Positions 24,001-32,721 are shown, counted from the stretch's first letter. The stretch: DNA of 64,000 bases from Herbidospora galbida (GCF_005233835.1 NZ_SZQA01000006.1:124001-188000); one strand, 5' to 3'. Numbers and translations: made by a program. Notes: generated by a model not told the origin, from the letters alone.

Positions 24001-26829
24001 GGTCGTCTCGGTCGCGACACCGGGGGTGTCGGTACCGGTTGCGCCCTCGACCCGGCCGGTCTCGGTGAAGTGCTCGGCCTGCTTGCGCTTCGGCTGGAGG
24101 ATGACCTCCGAACGGCCGGTCAGCGAACCGGCGCCACCCGCGCCACCCTGGTCGGCGTAGGTCGCCTCAAGGATGTAGTACAGGTTGTCGTTGATGCCGT
24201 GGCCGCTGTCCGACAGCGTCTGGATGGTGCCCGAGCAACCGGTCTTCTGGTCGAGCGGGTGGCCGTGGCTGTCGTGGCCCAGGTAGGCCTGCAGCTGCAC
24301 CTTGGTGCAGTCGATCGTGCCGTCCTCGGCGTCGGTGGCGGTGATGGTGTACTTCACCTGGTCACCGAACTCGAAGAACCCACCTGCCGGGGGCAGGGTG
24401 ATGTTCACGACCGGGCGGGTGTTGCCGACCACGATCGGGACGTTGGCGTGGGCGGCGACGCCCGCGGCGTTCTTCACCGTCAGGACGGCGCTGTAGTTGC
24501 CGGCCGCGGTGTAGGTGTACGACGGGTTGGCGGCGGTCGAGTCGACCGTGCCGTCGTCGTTGAAGTCCCACTCGATGGTGATGGGGTTGCCGTCGGGGTC
24601 GCGCGAACCCTCGCTGGAGAAGTTGACGGTCAGCGGAGCCGGGCCGTCGGTCTTGTCAGCGGTGATCTTGGCGATCGGCGGGCGGGCGCCCTTGACGTAC
24701 TCGATGCGGTAGATGCCGGAGTCGGCGTTGTCGCCACCGAAGCCCGAGCCCCACTCGACCAGGTACAGAGCACCGTCGTAACCGAACTTGATGTCCATGG
24801 GCCGGATGAAGCCCATGTCACGCAGGATCCGGTTGATCTTGATCTGCTGGGTGCCGGCGTCGTTCATCTGGAACGAGAACAGCGTGTTGTTGTTCCACTC
24901 ACCGAAGATGGCCTTGCCATCCCAGTAAGCCGGCCACTTCACCGGCGAGGCGAGCGCCTCGTCGTAGCGGTAGACCGGACCGGCCATCGGCGCGCCGCCG
25001 TTGAGCTCGGGGAAGTTGTTCTGGTCGACCGCGCTGGTGTACCAGATGCTCGCGGCCTTGGCGGCCGGGAGCGTGGTCAGACCGGTGTTGTTCGGGGACT
25101 CGTTGACCGGCGCGGCGCAGTTGAACGCCGAGCCCGACGTCGAGGTCTGGAAGTTGTAGTCGATGTACGGCGTGTTGTTGCCCACGCAGTACGGCCAGCC
25201 GTAGTTGCCGGGCGCGGACAGCGCGTTCCACTCGACCGTGCCACGCGGTCCGCGGGTGGCACTCGCGGAGCCGGCGTCGGGGCCGTAGTCGGCGACCATG
25301 ACGTTGCCGGTCTTCGGGTCGATGCCGATGCGGAACGGGTTACGGAAGCCCATGCCGTAGATCTCGGGCTTGGTCTTCTCGGTGCCCGGCGGGAACAGGT
25401 TGCCCGCGGGGATGGTGTAGGTGCCGTCGGGCTGCGGGGTGATGCGCAGCACCTTGCCGCTCAGGTCGTTGGTGTTGCCCGAGGAGCGCTGGGCGTCCCA
25501 GGCGGAACGGCCGCTGCCCTCGTCGATCGGCGTGTAGCCGTTGGAGGCGAAGGGGTTGGTGTTGTCACCGGTGCCCAGCCACAGGTCGCCCGTCTTGTGG
25601 TCCATGAGCATGCCGCCGCCGTGGTGGCAGCACTCGGCCCGCTGGACGGGGACGTTGAGGATGACCTTCTCGGAGGCGAAGTCGATCGCGTCGCCCACGA
25701 CGGTGAAGCGGCTCAGCCGGTCGACGTTGCCGCCGGTGGCCGGCGAGTAGAACAGGTACAGCCAGTTGGTGCTGTCGAAGTTCCGGTCCAGGGCCAGGCC
25801 GAGGAGGCCCGACTCGTTCGCGGTGAAGACGTTCATCTTGCCGGCGGTGACGGTGCCACCAGAGGGCTTGATGATCTTGACGTCGCCCAGGCGGTCGATG
25901 TAGAAGACCCGCCCGTCCTTGGCGATGTCGGTCATCATCGGGTTCGACGTGTTGGTGTCGAGGGCGACCTTCTCGTAGCTCCCGGTCAGGGAGGCGGAGC
26001 AGTCGGCCTTCTCCACGCCGGCGGCGGTACGGATACCACCGAGCAGCATCTTGGTGAAGTTGGCCTCGACGTAGCTCTCCTTGGTGTGACCAAGGCCGGT
26101 GTACCAGGAACGGCCGCCGTCGAAGTCCTGACACCAGGAGATCGGGTGGTCGATGCCCTGGGTGGAGCCGGTGTACGACTTCTGGTTCAGCGACTGTAGG
26201 ACGTGCACCGCGTTACGCGGGTTCGCCTGGAAGTCGTACCACTCGTCGGTCCGGGTCCACGAGGTCGGCAGGTGCGAGGTCGACGGGTGCGCCTTGTCCT
26301 CGTTGACGACCGTGGCCTGCTGGATGGCGGGGTGCGACTTGAAGTACGCGCCCACGAGCTGCCGGTACCAGTCCCAGCTGTAGCCGCCGTCGGAGGCCGC
26401 GTGGATGCCCACGAAGCCGCCGCCGCCCTTGATGTACCGCTCGAAGGCGGCCTTCTGGTCCGCCGTGCTCACCGGGTCGCCGGTGGTCGAGTTGAAGATG
26501 ACGGCCTTGTACTGGGCGAGGTTGGCGTCCGTGAACTGGGCGCTGTCCTCGGTCACGTCGACCGCGAAGTTGTTCTCGGTGCCGAGCTTCTGGATTGCCG
26601 CGATCGCGTCCGGGATCGCGTCATGCCGGAAGCCCGTCGTCTTCGAGAAGACGAGGACCTTGAACTCGGGGTCAGCGGCTGCGCTGGCCGGAGCAGCGGA
26701 GAAGGCCAGGACGGGCATGGGCAGCATGAGAGCTGCCGACGCGACCGCCACGGTCCGGCGCAGAGAGATTTTTCTCTTGAAAGGCAGGATCTCGGAGAGC
26801 CTGGCCCACGTTCGAGAACGTGGTGACAT
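21052..26829 (-). CDS. Giant secreted ThuA + sorbosone/glucose dehydrogenase-like multidomain protein
   Basis: 1925 residues. ATG preceded by AGGAAAGGGA. A long signal peptide (~1-51, ending PASAAA) is followed by these domains (approximate residues): ThuA-like (53-273; KVLVFSKTTGFRH, GGGGFVGIHAASDG); six-bladed propeller sugar dehydrogenase-like (281-713; AECCHHGGGMLMDH, GMGFRNPFRIGID); PKD (715-800); CBM6-like (920-1046); PKD (1065-1145); two DUF1349-like lectin folds (1155-1360, 1375-1560; both have QQ.GL.VY.DDDNY); two Ig/OmpL47-like repeats (1590-1670, 1671-1750; YRA/SVDKAGN); an Ig-like domain (1751-1835); and a charged helical C-terminal tail (1836-1925). It is presumably an extracellular carbohydrate-acting enzyme. 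The substrate is unknown. The ROK regulator immediately upstream is the natural candidate controller. Confidence 0.85.
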   Translation of the reverse strand: MSPRSRTWARLSEILPFKRKISLRRTVAVASAALMLPMPVLAFSAAPASAAADPEFKVLVFSKTTGFRHDAIPDAIAAIQKLGTENNFAVDVTEDSAQFTDANLAQYKAVIFNSTTGDPVSTADQKAAFERYIKGGGGFVGIHAASDGGYSWDWYRQLVGAYFKSHPAIQQATVVNEDKAHPSTSHLPTSWTRTDEWYDFQANPRNAVHVLQSLNQKSYTGSTQGIDHPISWCQDFDGGRSWYTGLGHTKESYVEANFTKMLLGGIRTAAGVEKADCSASLTGSYEKVALDTNTSNPMMTDIAKDGRVFYIDRLGDVKIIKPSGGTVTAGKMNVFTANESGLLGLALDRNFDSTNWLYLFYSPATGGNVDRLSRFTVVGDAIDFASEKVILNVPVQRAECCHHGGGMLMDHKTGDLWLGTGDNTNPFASNGYTPIDEGSGRSAWDAQRSSGNTNDLSGKVLRITPQPDGTYTIPAGNLFPPGTEKTKPEIYGMGFRNPFRIGIDPKTGNVMVADYGPDAGSASATRGPRGTVEWNALSAPGNYGWPYCVGNNTPYIDYNFQTSTSGSAFNCAAPVNESPNNTGLTTLPAAKAASIWYTSAVDQNNFPELNGGAPMAGPVYRYDEALASPVKWPAYWDGKAIFGEWNNNTLFSFQMNDAGTQQIKINRILRDMGFIRPMDIKFGYDGALYLVEWGSGFGGDNADSGIYRIEYVKGARPPIAKITADKTDGPAPLTVNFSSEGSRDPDGNPITIEWDFNDDGTVDSTAANPSYTYTAAGNYSAVLTVKNAAGVAAHANVPIVVGNTRPVVNITLPPAGGFFEFGDQVKYTITATDAEDGTIDCTKVQLQAYLGHDSHGHPLDQKTGCSGTIQTLSDSGHGINDNLYYILEATYADQGGAGGAGSLTGRSEVILQPKRKQAEHFTETGRVEGATGTDTPGVATETTTDPLGGNLNIGFTNDGDFWAYNPVNLSGIDSVSLRVSSAGPGGTVQIKTGNPNTGTLVGSVDITPTGGWQTFKDVSVPLTNVPTTTAPLYFIVRKPASAGNGDYLLNFNWVDFVGKGVTDNQRPTITATGTPLTGTAPLKVDFTSTATDPDGDTPLTYKWNFGVTGAAQPTTANASYTYNAPGTYVATVTVTDAKGSSNSASVNVKVEAPNVTCFSGRSDDFLGSDLNRNRWSVLRENQDLKVVDGSLVIPTSLTDIYGTDNSTPVSNVVLQPLPSGAWTATAKVTMRADQQYQQAGLVVYGDDDNYAKMVIQGRAANATPDHAQRIFQFIREEAGVPNEVTASNTANLGDAFPDTFYVRFSSNGSNLNASYSADGTTFTAMSETKQLAGITNPRIGLVSFANTGQRAVVDAKFDWFSITPDDTAGNTDPNDDFNGTTIDPCRWNAIVRPDATTAKVADGNLELTTTTGDIYGTGNSGPKNFILQTAPSGDWTLETKVDASTLSEQYQQGGLMVYTDDDNYVKFDLLTTNAAGSTVVRGVELRSEVGGTVQNPQPNANPGTGVVWLRLKKTGTVFQGSYSTNGTTWTDMSATVSNTAVGTPKIGVYTIGTNQQAAKTVKFDYFKLTKAGAVDTTAPTTTATTTPTAPNAAGWFTSAVLVNLAATDNSGGSGVDKTEYQIDGGAWTTYTTAFSVAGDGNHTVNYRSVDKAANTEATKSLALKLDVTAPVTTADFLPVSQDTVPVTLAATDATSGVEKIEYALDGGAWTAYTAAVNVSGVGEHQLQYRATDKAGNVEETKAATIKIEETEPTILISGVSEGASYGDSTNVTIAWEVAGTGIKTVTGTLDGQPVTSGSVQELYRLALGEHTLTVDVTTNAGGTYSQSVKFKTTTSTDDISALISRFKDAGQLTATAAAKLQDDINKVMVSENKERERDKVKIVKKLTRFIEAVNDPKVVNNVVVKATLIRDANALIVENGGTPVV

Positions 26830-26925
26830 GGGGAATCCCTTTCCTGACTGGGGATGTCAGGCAAGCGAGCGCCGCCTCGCTGGTGCCACTTGTGTTACAT
26901 GGGGGGTGTTGCGGTACTGCACGGG

Positions 26926-26945
26926 CTGGAGGGTGCCACCTCCAG
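26926..26945 (-). terminator. Hairpin between the ROK gene and the ThuA gene
   Basis: A perfect 7-bp stem CTGGAGG / CCTCCAG with a 6-nt loop lies 21 nt after the ROK stop on the minus strand and ~100 nt before the ThuA start. It may end the ROK transcript or sit in the ThuA leader. No T run, so it is weak as a terminator. Confidence 0.4.
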
Positions 26946-26965
26946 GCTTGTGGGGACCGGCGCCG

Positions 26966-28240
26966 TCAGTGAGGCGCCAGCCGGGGGATCGGATCAGGGA
27001 TCATGGTCGGATGGTCGATGAGCCGATTGACGACCACGCTCGCGGCGCCGCGCGCGGCGGCGCCGAAGCCGAGGTCGGAGGCGACGAACCGGCACTGGCT
27101 GGCTGATCGGGCCACCACCAGCCGTTCCAGTTCGGTCTGTGCGGGGGGCAGCAGCCATTCGGCGAGCGTGGCGAAGTAACCGCCGACGACGATGACGCGC
27201 GGGTTGAACAGGTTGGCGAGGATCGAGCCGCCGAGCCCGAGCCACTTGCCCACCTGGGCGACCGCCTCAGCCATCCGGCTGTCACCCGCGGTCAGTCCTC
27301 TGGCGATCTCGATCGCCCGCTCCTCCGGGTCGGAGGCCGGGAGCGAGGTCTCCGGGTGTGCTGCTTTCATGAGCGCGGCGAGACCCACCTTGGTCTCCAG
27401 GCAGCCGTGCCTCCCGCAACCACAGCGGGGGCCGCCCGGATCGACCGGCAGGTGGCCGATCTCGCCGGAGAAGCCGTCCGCGCCGCGGAGCAGCTTCCCG
27501 TCGAGGACGATGCCGCCGCCCACGCCGACCTCGCCCGTCAGGTAAACAAGGTGGGAGGTGCCCGCGGCGACGCCGGAGGTGTGTTCGGCCAGTGCCGCGA
27601 GATTCGCGTCGTTGTCGACCGTGACGGGAACGCGCCACGGTCCGAGGGCCGCCGAGAGCCGCGCGGCCAGGGGTAGATCGTGCCAACCCAGGTTCGGGGC
27701 GAGGGTGACGACGCCATTCGCCACGTCGACCAGACCGGGGACCGCCACGCTCAACCCGGCGGGCGTGGCCCCCGCCGTCTTCATCGCCTCGACGGCCTCC
27801 AGAGCCACTCGGCCGAGCTGGCGCAGGGAGAGATCGGGTCCGCCGGCCATGGCGTCGAAGGCGATCCGCCGTTCGACGAGTACCCGGCCGCTGAGGTCGG
27901 ACCCGTGCGCGGAGATGTAGTCGACATTGATCTCCAAACCCAGCGCGCCGACGTGGGCGCCGTGCAGTGTCACAGGCCGCCGGGGGCGGCCGATCGCGCC
28001 CGCGTGCTCGGTGCCGGTCTCCCGGACGAGCCGCCGGTCGAGGAGTTCGGCCACCAGGTTGGAGACCGTGGCCCGGTGCAGGCCGGTGGCCTCTGCGATG
28101 TCGGCCCGGGATTGCGCCGGGTGATCACGCAGGTGGCGTAAGACCAATGAAAGGTTGGTCTGCCGGAGCATCGGTGCGCTGCTCGGCAGGGCGGTGCCGG
28201 CCGCGCGGGCGCTGCGGTGTGGATGCGTCACGCGGGTCAC
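26966..28240 (-). CDS. ROK-family transcriptional regulator
   Basis: 424 residues. GTG start with GAAAGG 3 nt upstream; an internal ATG (MLRQTNLSL) is the alternative. The N-terminal winged helix (SRADIAEATGLHRATVSNLVAELLDRRLVRE-type region, about residues 43-75) is followed by the sugar-kinase-like ROK domain: GLEINVDYISA, VDNDANLAALAEH, VGGGIVLDGKLLRGADGFSGEIGH, and the zinc motif CGCGRHGCLE. ROK repressors respond to sugars or sugar phosphates. Its position 136 nt upstream of the secreted sugar-dehydrogenase gene, same strand, suggests local carbohydrate-responsive control. A GTAAC-6-GTTAC inverted repeat at 28367-28382 lies upstream of the gene. Confidence 0.85.
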   Translation of the reverse strand: MTRVTHPHRSARAAGTALPSSAPMLRQTNLSLVLRHLRDHPAQSRADIAEATGLHRATVSNLVAELLDRRLVRETGTEHAGAIGRPRRPVTLHGAHVGALGLEINVDYISAHGSDLSGRVLVERRIAFDAMAGGPDLSLRQLGRVALEAVEAMKTAGATPAGLSVAVPGLVDVANGVVTLAPNLGWHDLPLAARLSAALGPWRVPVTVDNDANLAALAEHTSGVAAGTSHLVYLTGEVGVGGGIVLDGKLLRGADGFSGEIGHLPVDPGGPRCGCGRHGCLETKVGLAALMKAAHPETSLPASDPEERAIEIARGLTAGDSRMAEAVAQVGKWLGLGGSILANLFNPRVIVVGGYFATLAEWLLPPAQTELERLVVARSASQCRFVASDLGFGAAARGAASVVVNRLIDHPTMIPDPIPRLAPH

Positions 28241-28428
28241 CGCCTTTCATTTGTCTCGGCAATCAATTAATGAGGTTTGTAACACGCACGTGTCTGGAGC
28301 GCACCGTGTGAACGGATAACGAGTTGACATCGACGGAAAAGCGCAGGTCGCAGGCTTGTGCACCGCGTAACTGGACCGTTACAAATTGAGGCGCCCGACG
28401 GCGGTGGGAGCGCAACCCTTTAGTTTGG

Positions 28429-29253
28429 CTACCCGTGCAAACCAATCCGCCTGAGCTTCTGGGCGGCCACTGAGCCGGGTGTGGCGGTGTAGACGAGGAG
28501 CGACTGACTCTGGTCGGGATCGACCAGAGTCTGGCAGTCGAGATCGAGCACGCCCAGCTCAGGGTGGACGAACCGCTTCCTGGCGCACGCCGGGCCGGGC
28601 ACCGGATGCGCGCGCCAGAGCCCGGCGAACTCGGGGCTGCGGGCCAGCAGCGCCCGTACGATCTCGCCCGCGCGGGAGGTCTCGCCGTCGCGGGTGTGGA
28701 TCCGGAGGAGGTCCGCGACGAGCTCCCGGCCCACGGTGGCGTGATCGTCGGCCGGATGAATCTTTCGTGCCGCCGGATCGGCGAACCACCGGTAGTGGAG
28801 GCTGGCCGAGAGTCCTTCGTGGGCGAGGCCGTCGCCCAGGAGCTCACGGGCCAGCGGGGTCTGGCGGAGGGTCTCGCCCAGATCGCTCACCACGAGCGCG
28901 GCGGCGTCGCCGGGGAGGTTCTCGAAGATCCGCTCCATGCCGGGATTGACGCTTTTCGCGGCTTTTGTGCGCAATCGGACGGCGTATCCGCCGAGGCGGA
29001 ACAGGTGGTCGCGCTCCTGGTCGGTGAGCCGCAGGGCGCGGGCGATCGCGGCGAGCATCTGCTCCGACGGCTGCGGGCCGCGCTGCTGCTCGATCCGGCT
29101 GTAGTAGTCGGTCGACATGGCCGACAGGGCCGCGACCTCCTCGCGGCGCAGCCCGCCGGTCCGGCGGCGCGTCCCGCGCGGCAGGCCCACGTCCTCGGGC
29201 TGGAGCGCCTCGCGCCGGGTCCGCAGGAAGTCGGCGAGTCGGGCCCGTTGCAT
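28429..29253 (-). CDS. XRE/MmyB-type helix-turn-helix regulator
   Basis: 274 residues from ATG 29253 (MQRARLADFLRTRRE). The open frame extends far beyond but overlaps the divergent aldehyde dehydrogenase, so the longer version is rejected. The N-terminal HTH has the MmyB hallmark (GLRREEVAALSAMSTDYYSRIEQ) and is followed by the MmyB ligand-binding domain (ETLRQTPLARELLG, HYRWFADPAAR, ELVADLLRIH, HPELGVLDLDCQTL). In actinomycetes such regulators usually control the adjacent divergent gene, here the aldehyde dehydrogenase 96 nt away. The ligand is unknown; fatty-acid-like molecules have been proposed for the family. Confidence 0.85.
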   Translation of the reverse strand: MQRARLADFLRTRREALQPEDVGLPRGTRRRTGGLRREEVAALSAMSTDYYSRIEQQRGPQPSEQMLAAIARALRLTDQERDHLFRLGGYAVRLRTKAAKSVNPGMERIFENLPGDAAALVVSDLGETLRQTPLARELLGDGLAHEGLSASLHYRWFADPAARKIHPADDHATVGRELVADLLRIHTRDGETSRAGEIVRALLARSPEFAGLWRAHPVPGPACARKRFVHPELGVLDLDCQTLVDPDQSQSLLVYTATPGSVAAQKLRRIGLHG

Positions 29254-29349
29254 GTTCCGGTCAACAACCTCCGGACCTGGGCTGATTCCGCTCAGGCACG
29301 GACACTTCGTCCCTGGATGCGGGCTGCCGCACCCGGCAGGTTCGATGGC

Positions 29350-30705
29350 ATGACAACCATCCCCGTGTTCAACCCAGCCACCGGCGACGTGGTCGCCGAG
29401 GTGCCCGCGGGCACCGCCGCCGACGTCGACCGCGCGGTGGCCGCCGCCCGCGCCGCCCTCCCCGCCTGGGCCGCGACCGACCCCCTCGACCGGGCGGCGG
29501 TCGTGGGCCGCATCGGGGCGGGCATCGCCGCCCGTACCGACGAACTCGCCGCCCTCATCACCGCCGAGATGGGCGCTCCGGTCAGCCTGGCCCGCACGGC
29601 GCAGATCCAGTTCCCGGTGGCCGTCGCCCAGTCGTTCGCCGCCCTGGCCGAGAGCTTCGCCTGGACCGAGACCCTCGGCACCTCGCTGGTCGTCCGGGAG
29701 CCGATCGGCGTCGTCGGCGCGATCACGCCGTGGAACTTCCCGCTCCAGCAGATCGTCTCCAAGCTCGCCCCGGCGCTGGTCGCGGGCGACACGACGGTCT
29801 GGAAGCCGTCGGAGATCGCGCCGCTCACCGCGCGGGTGCTGGCCGAGATCGCCGCCGAGGCCGGCCTCCCGGCCGGCGTCTTCAACGTCGTGTACGGCAC
29901 CGGCGACGTCGTCGGCGAGGCCATCTCCGCCCACCCCGGCATCGACATGATCTCCTTCACCGGCTCGACGCGGGCCGGCCGCCGGATCGGCGCGGTGGCC
30001 GCCGAGACGGTCAAGCGGGTCGCCCTGGAACTGGGCGGCAAGGGCGCCAACGTGATCCTCGACGGCGCCGACCTCGACGTGGCCGTCACCCACGGCGTGG
30101 CCATGGCGTTCACGAACGGCGGCCAGGTCTGCGGCTCGTGGCCCCGGCTGCTGGTGCCCGCCCACCTCCAGGAGGAGGTCGTCGCCCGCGCCGTGGCCGT
30201 CGCCGAGACCTACACCGTCGGCGACCCGCTCCTGGAGACGACGATGATCGGCCCGATGGCGTCGGAGCAGCACAGGGACAAGGTGCACGGCTACATCGAG
30301 CGGGGCGTCGCCGACGGCGCCCGCCTGGTCTTCGGCGGCCCCGGACGGCCGTTCGAGAAGGGCGCCTACGTCCGCCCCACGATCTTCGCCGACGTCGACC
30401 CCGCCTCGGCCGTCGCCCAGGAGGAGATCTTCGGGCCGGTGCTGACGGTCATCCCCTACCGCGACGCCGAGGAGGCCGTGGCCATCGCCAACGGCACCAA
30501 CTACGGCCTGACCAGCGGCGTCTTCGGCCCCGACGAGGAGGCCCGCGCGATCGCCCGGCGGATCAGGGCCGGGCAGGTCGACGTCAACGGCGGTCACTGG
30601 AACCCGCTCGCGCCGTTCGGCGGCTACCGCCAGTCGGGCAACGGCCGCGAGTTCGGCCGGTTCGGGCTGGAGGAGTTCCTGGAGGTCAAGTCGATCCAGC
30701 TCTGA
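29350..30705 (+). CDS. NAD(P)-dependent aldehyde dehydrogenase
   Basis: 451 residues. Of two closely spaced ATGs only 29350 is in frame. Family motifs: ITPWNFPLQQIVSKLAPAL (oxyanion Asn in PWNF), FTGSTRAGRRIG, ELGGKGANVI (general base Glu227), GGQVCGSWPRLLV (catalytic Cys261), EEIFGPVLTVIPY and PFGGYRQSGNGRE. The residues after the catalytic Cys (GSWPR) depart from the usual C.A..R pattern. The protein is somewhat short (typical ~475). It oxidises an unidentified aldehyde to the acid in the cytosol. The divergent MmyB regulator is its probable controller. Confidence 0.9.
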   Translation: MTTIPVFNPATGDVVAEVPAGTAADVDRAVAAARAALPAWAATDPLDRAAVVGRIGAGIAARTDELAALITAEMGAPVSLARTAQIQFPVAVAQSFAALAESFAWTETLGTSLVVREPIGVVGAITPWNFPLQQIVSKLAPALVAGDTTVWKPSEIAPLTARVLAEIAAEAGLPAGVFNVVYGTGDVVGEAISAHPGIDMISFTGSTRAGRRIGAVAAETVKRVALELGGKGANVILDGADLDVAVTHGVAMAFTNGGQVCGSWPRLLVPAHLQEEVVARAVAVAETYTVGDPLLETTMIGPMASEQHRDKVHGYIERGVADGARLVFGGPGRPFEKGAYVRPTIFADVDPASAVAQEEIFGPVLTVIPYRDAEEAVAIANGTNYGLTSGVFGPDEEARAIARRIRAGQVDVNGGHWNPLAPFGGYRQSGNGREFGRFGLEEFLEVKSIQL

Positions 30706-30767
30706 GGGGGTCCAGCGGTACCCCTCTCACCGGTCCTTTTCCGTACCGGCGTGCCTAACCTGAACAC

Positions 30768-31595
30768 ATGGCAGTCGGTGAGTTCCTCAGAGCCCGCCGC
30801 GACCGGATCACCCCGGAAGCGGCGGGCTTTCCGGTCGACGTACGCCGCCGCCGGGTGCCCGGCCTGCGCCGCGAAGAGGTCGCGAGCCTCGCCGGCGTCA
30901 GCGTCGACTACTACGTCAAGCTGGAGCGCGGGCTCGCGCGCGGCGTCTCCCGCTCGGTGTGGGAGGCCCTGGCCAGGGCGCTGCGGCTCAACGAGACCGA
31001 GCGCGCGCACCTGTGGGACCTGATCGCCGCCGAGACCGGCGTGATCATGCACCGCGAGCCGCTGCCGCGCCAGCGCGTCGGCCCCGGCCTGCGCAACCTG
31101 CTGGCCACGCTCGACCACGTACCGGCTATGGTGCAGGGCCGCCGGACCGACGTCCTGGCCTCCAACGACCTCTTCACGGTCCTGTACGCCGGATTCACCG
31201 GCCGCAACCTGGCCCGCTTCATCCTGCTCGACCCGGCCGCGAAGGACCTCTACCCGGACTGGCCCGAGGTCGCCCGCAGCGTGGTGGCCGTCCTGCGCCT
31301 GTACGCCGGCGCCCACCCCGACGACCCCGAGCTCACCCCGCTGGTCGACGAGCTCGCCGGGGCCAGCGACCTGTTCCACCAGGTGTGGAACGAGCACGCG
31401 GTCATCCGGCACGCCGACGGGAGGAAGCGCTTCCGCCATCCCGTCGTCGGCGAGCTGACCCTGAACTACGCGACGTTCGCCGCCGCCGGCGACCCGGAGC
31501 AGACCCTCGTCATGTTCCACGCCGACCCGGGCTCGCCGTCGGCCGACGCGCTGCGGCTGCTCGGCTCCTGGCACGCCTCGTCCAGAACCGTCTGA
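30768..31595 (+). CDS. XRE/MmyB-type helix-turn-helix regulator
   Basis: 275 residues. HTH with PGLRREEVASLAGVSVDYYVKLERG (split over about residues 27-50), then an MmyB ligand-binding domain (LRNLLATLDHVPAMVQGRRTDVLASND, YAGFTGRNLARFILLD, HPVVGELTLNYATF). There is no clear ribosome site; a TAACCT box ~10 nt before the ATG suggests a leaderless message. It lies 57 nt before an MDR oxidoreductase in the same direction and probably controls it. It is the second MmyB-type regulator within 2 kb and is only distantly similar to the first. Confidence 0.85.
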   Translation: MAVGEFLRARRDRITPEAAGFPVDVRRRRVPGLRREEVASLAGVSVDYYVKLERGLARGVSRSVWEALARALRLNETERAHLWDLIAAETGVIMHREPLPRQRVGPGLRNLLATLDHVPAMVQGRRTDVLASNDLFTVLYAGFTGRNLARFILLDPAAKDLYPDWPEVARSVVAVLRLYAGAHPDDPELTPLVDELAGASDLFHQVWNEHAVIRHADGRKRFRHPVVGELTLNYATFAAAGDPEQTLVMFHADPGSPSADALRLLGSWHASSRTV

Positions 31596-31652
31596 GTCCC
31601 ACCCCGCCACGGGCTGTCTTCGGCATGCCCGCGAACCCCTGGAGAGATCGCC

Positions 31653-32615
31653 ATGAAGGCTGTCCGCGTGACCCGCTACGGCGCCCCCGACGTCCTGGAA
31701 ATGACCGAAGTGCCCGTCCCCGTGCCGGGTGACGGCGAGGTCGCCATCGACGTGACGCACGCCGCCGTCGGCCTCATCGACGTGCTGATCCGGCGGGGCG
31801 ACTTCGCCGGCAACGACCTGCCGATGCAGCCGCCGTACACCCCCGGGATCGAGGTCGCGGGCACGGTCCGCGCCGTCGGCGCGGGCGTGACCGCGCTGCG
31901 GCCCGGAGACCGCGTCGCGACGCTCTCGATCGCCACCGGCGGCGGCTACGCCGAGGTGATGATCGCCCCGGCGGCGGTCACCTTCCGTCTCCCCGACGGG
32001 GTCGACCCCGCCCAGGCCGTCGCGGCGCTGCCCAACGCGACCACCGCCGTGCTGGCCCTGACCAGGGCCGTCACGCTGCCGCCGGACGCGCGGGTGCTGG
32101 TCATCGGCGCGACCGGGGCGCTGGCCTCCGTCTTCCCGGCCGTCGCCAAGCGTCTCGGCGCCCGTGAGGTGGTCGGCACCGTGAGGTCGGCCGCCCGGAT
32201 CGCCGAAGCGGAGCGGCTCGGCTTCGACCGGGCCGCGCTGCTGGACTCCCTCGACGGCGAGGAGTTCGACGTCGTCGTCGACCCGGTTGGCGGGGAGTCG
32301 CGCGGCCGGGCTCTGGGCCTGCTCGCCGACATGGGCCGCCTGGTCGCCGTGGGCAGCGCCGACCGCTCCGGCCACACCGTCGACACCAACGAGCTGTGGT
32401 TCGGCAACCGGGGCATCGTCGGCTTCGCCGTAGGCATCTTCCTGCTCAAGACCCCGGCCCTGGCCGCCCCCGCCGCCGCCGAGGCCCTGGCGGCCATCGC
32501 CGACGGCTCCATCAAGCTGGACGTCGAGACCCACCCCCTCGACGGTGCCACCGACGCCCACGCGCGGCTGGAGGCGGGCGGCGTCTCCGGGCGGCTGGTC
32601 CTGACCGCGAGGTAG
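31653..32615 (+). CDS. NADPH quinone oxidoreductase-like MDR enzyme (zinc-less)
   Basis: 320 residues, GGAGA ribosome site upstream. The N-terminal GroES-like domain (YGAPDVLEMTEVPVP, PYTPGIEVAGTVRAVGAGV) is followed by a Rossmann domain (VLVIGATGALASVFPAVAKRLGA) and FDVVVDPVGG. The Cys and His zinc ligands of alcohol dehydrogenases are absent, placing it with quinone reductase/zeta-crystallin enzymes. It probably reduces a quinone or enone with NADPH in the cytosol. It follows the MmyB regulator by 57 nt. Confidence 0.9.
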   Translation: MKAVRVTRYGAPDVLEMTEVPVPVPGDGEVAIDVTHAAVGLIDVLIRRGDFAGNDLPMQPPYTPGIEVAGTVRAVGAGVTALRPGDRVATLSIATGGGYAEVMIAPAAVTFRLPDGVDPAQAVAALPNATTAVLALTRAVTLPPDARVLVIGATGALASVFPAVAKRLGAREVVGTVRSAARIAEAERLGFDRAALLDSLDGEEFDVVVDPVGGESRGRALGLLADMGRLVAVGSADRSGHTVDTNELWFGNRGIVGFAVGIFLLKTPALAAPAAAEALAAIADGSIKLDVETHPLDGATDAHARLEAGGVSGRLVLTAR

Positions 32616-32721
32616 GGCCTGCGGTACCTCAGGTCTTCCAGGACACGGGATCGATCCGGGCGAGATCCGGCGAAAGGCTGGAAATCGTCCGCACAACGAC
32701 GATCCCGCAGGGAGCAACCTG

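Noticed and set aside
20365..26199. A 1944-codon open frame on the plus strand opposite the ThuA gene
   Set aside because: It is rich in Val/Gly/Arg/Asp/His shadows typical of antisense GC-rich DNA, has no ribosome site or known domain, while the minus-strand frame carries full recognisable domains.
29254..30597. Long N-terminal extension of the first MmyB regulator
   Set aside because: It runs antisense through the aldehyde dehydrogenase; the HTH begins right after the ATG at 29253.
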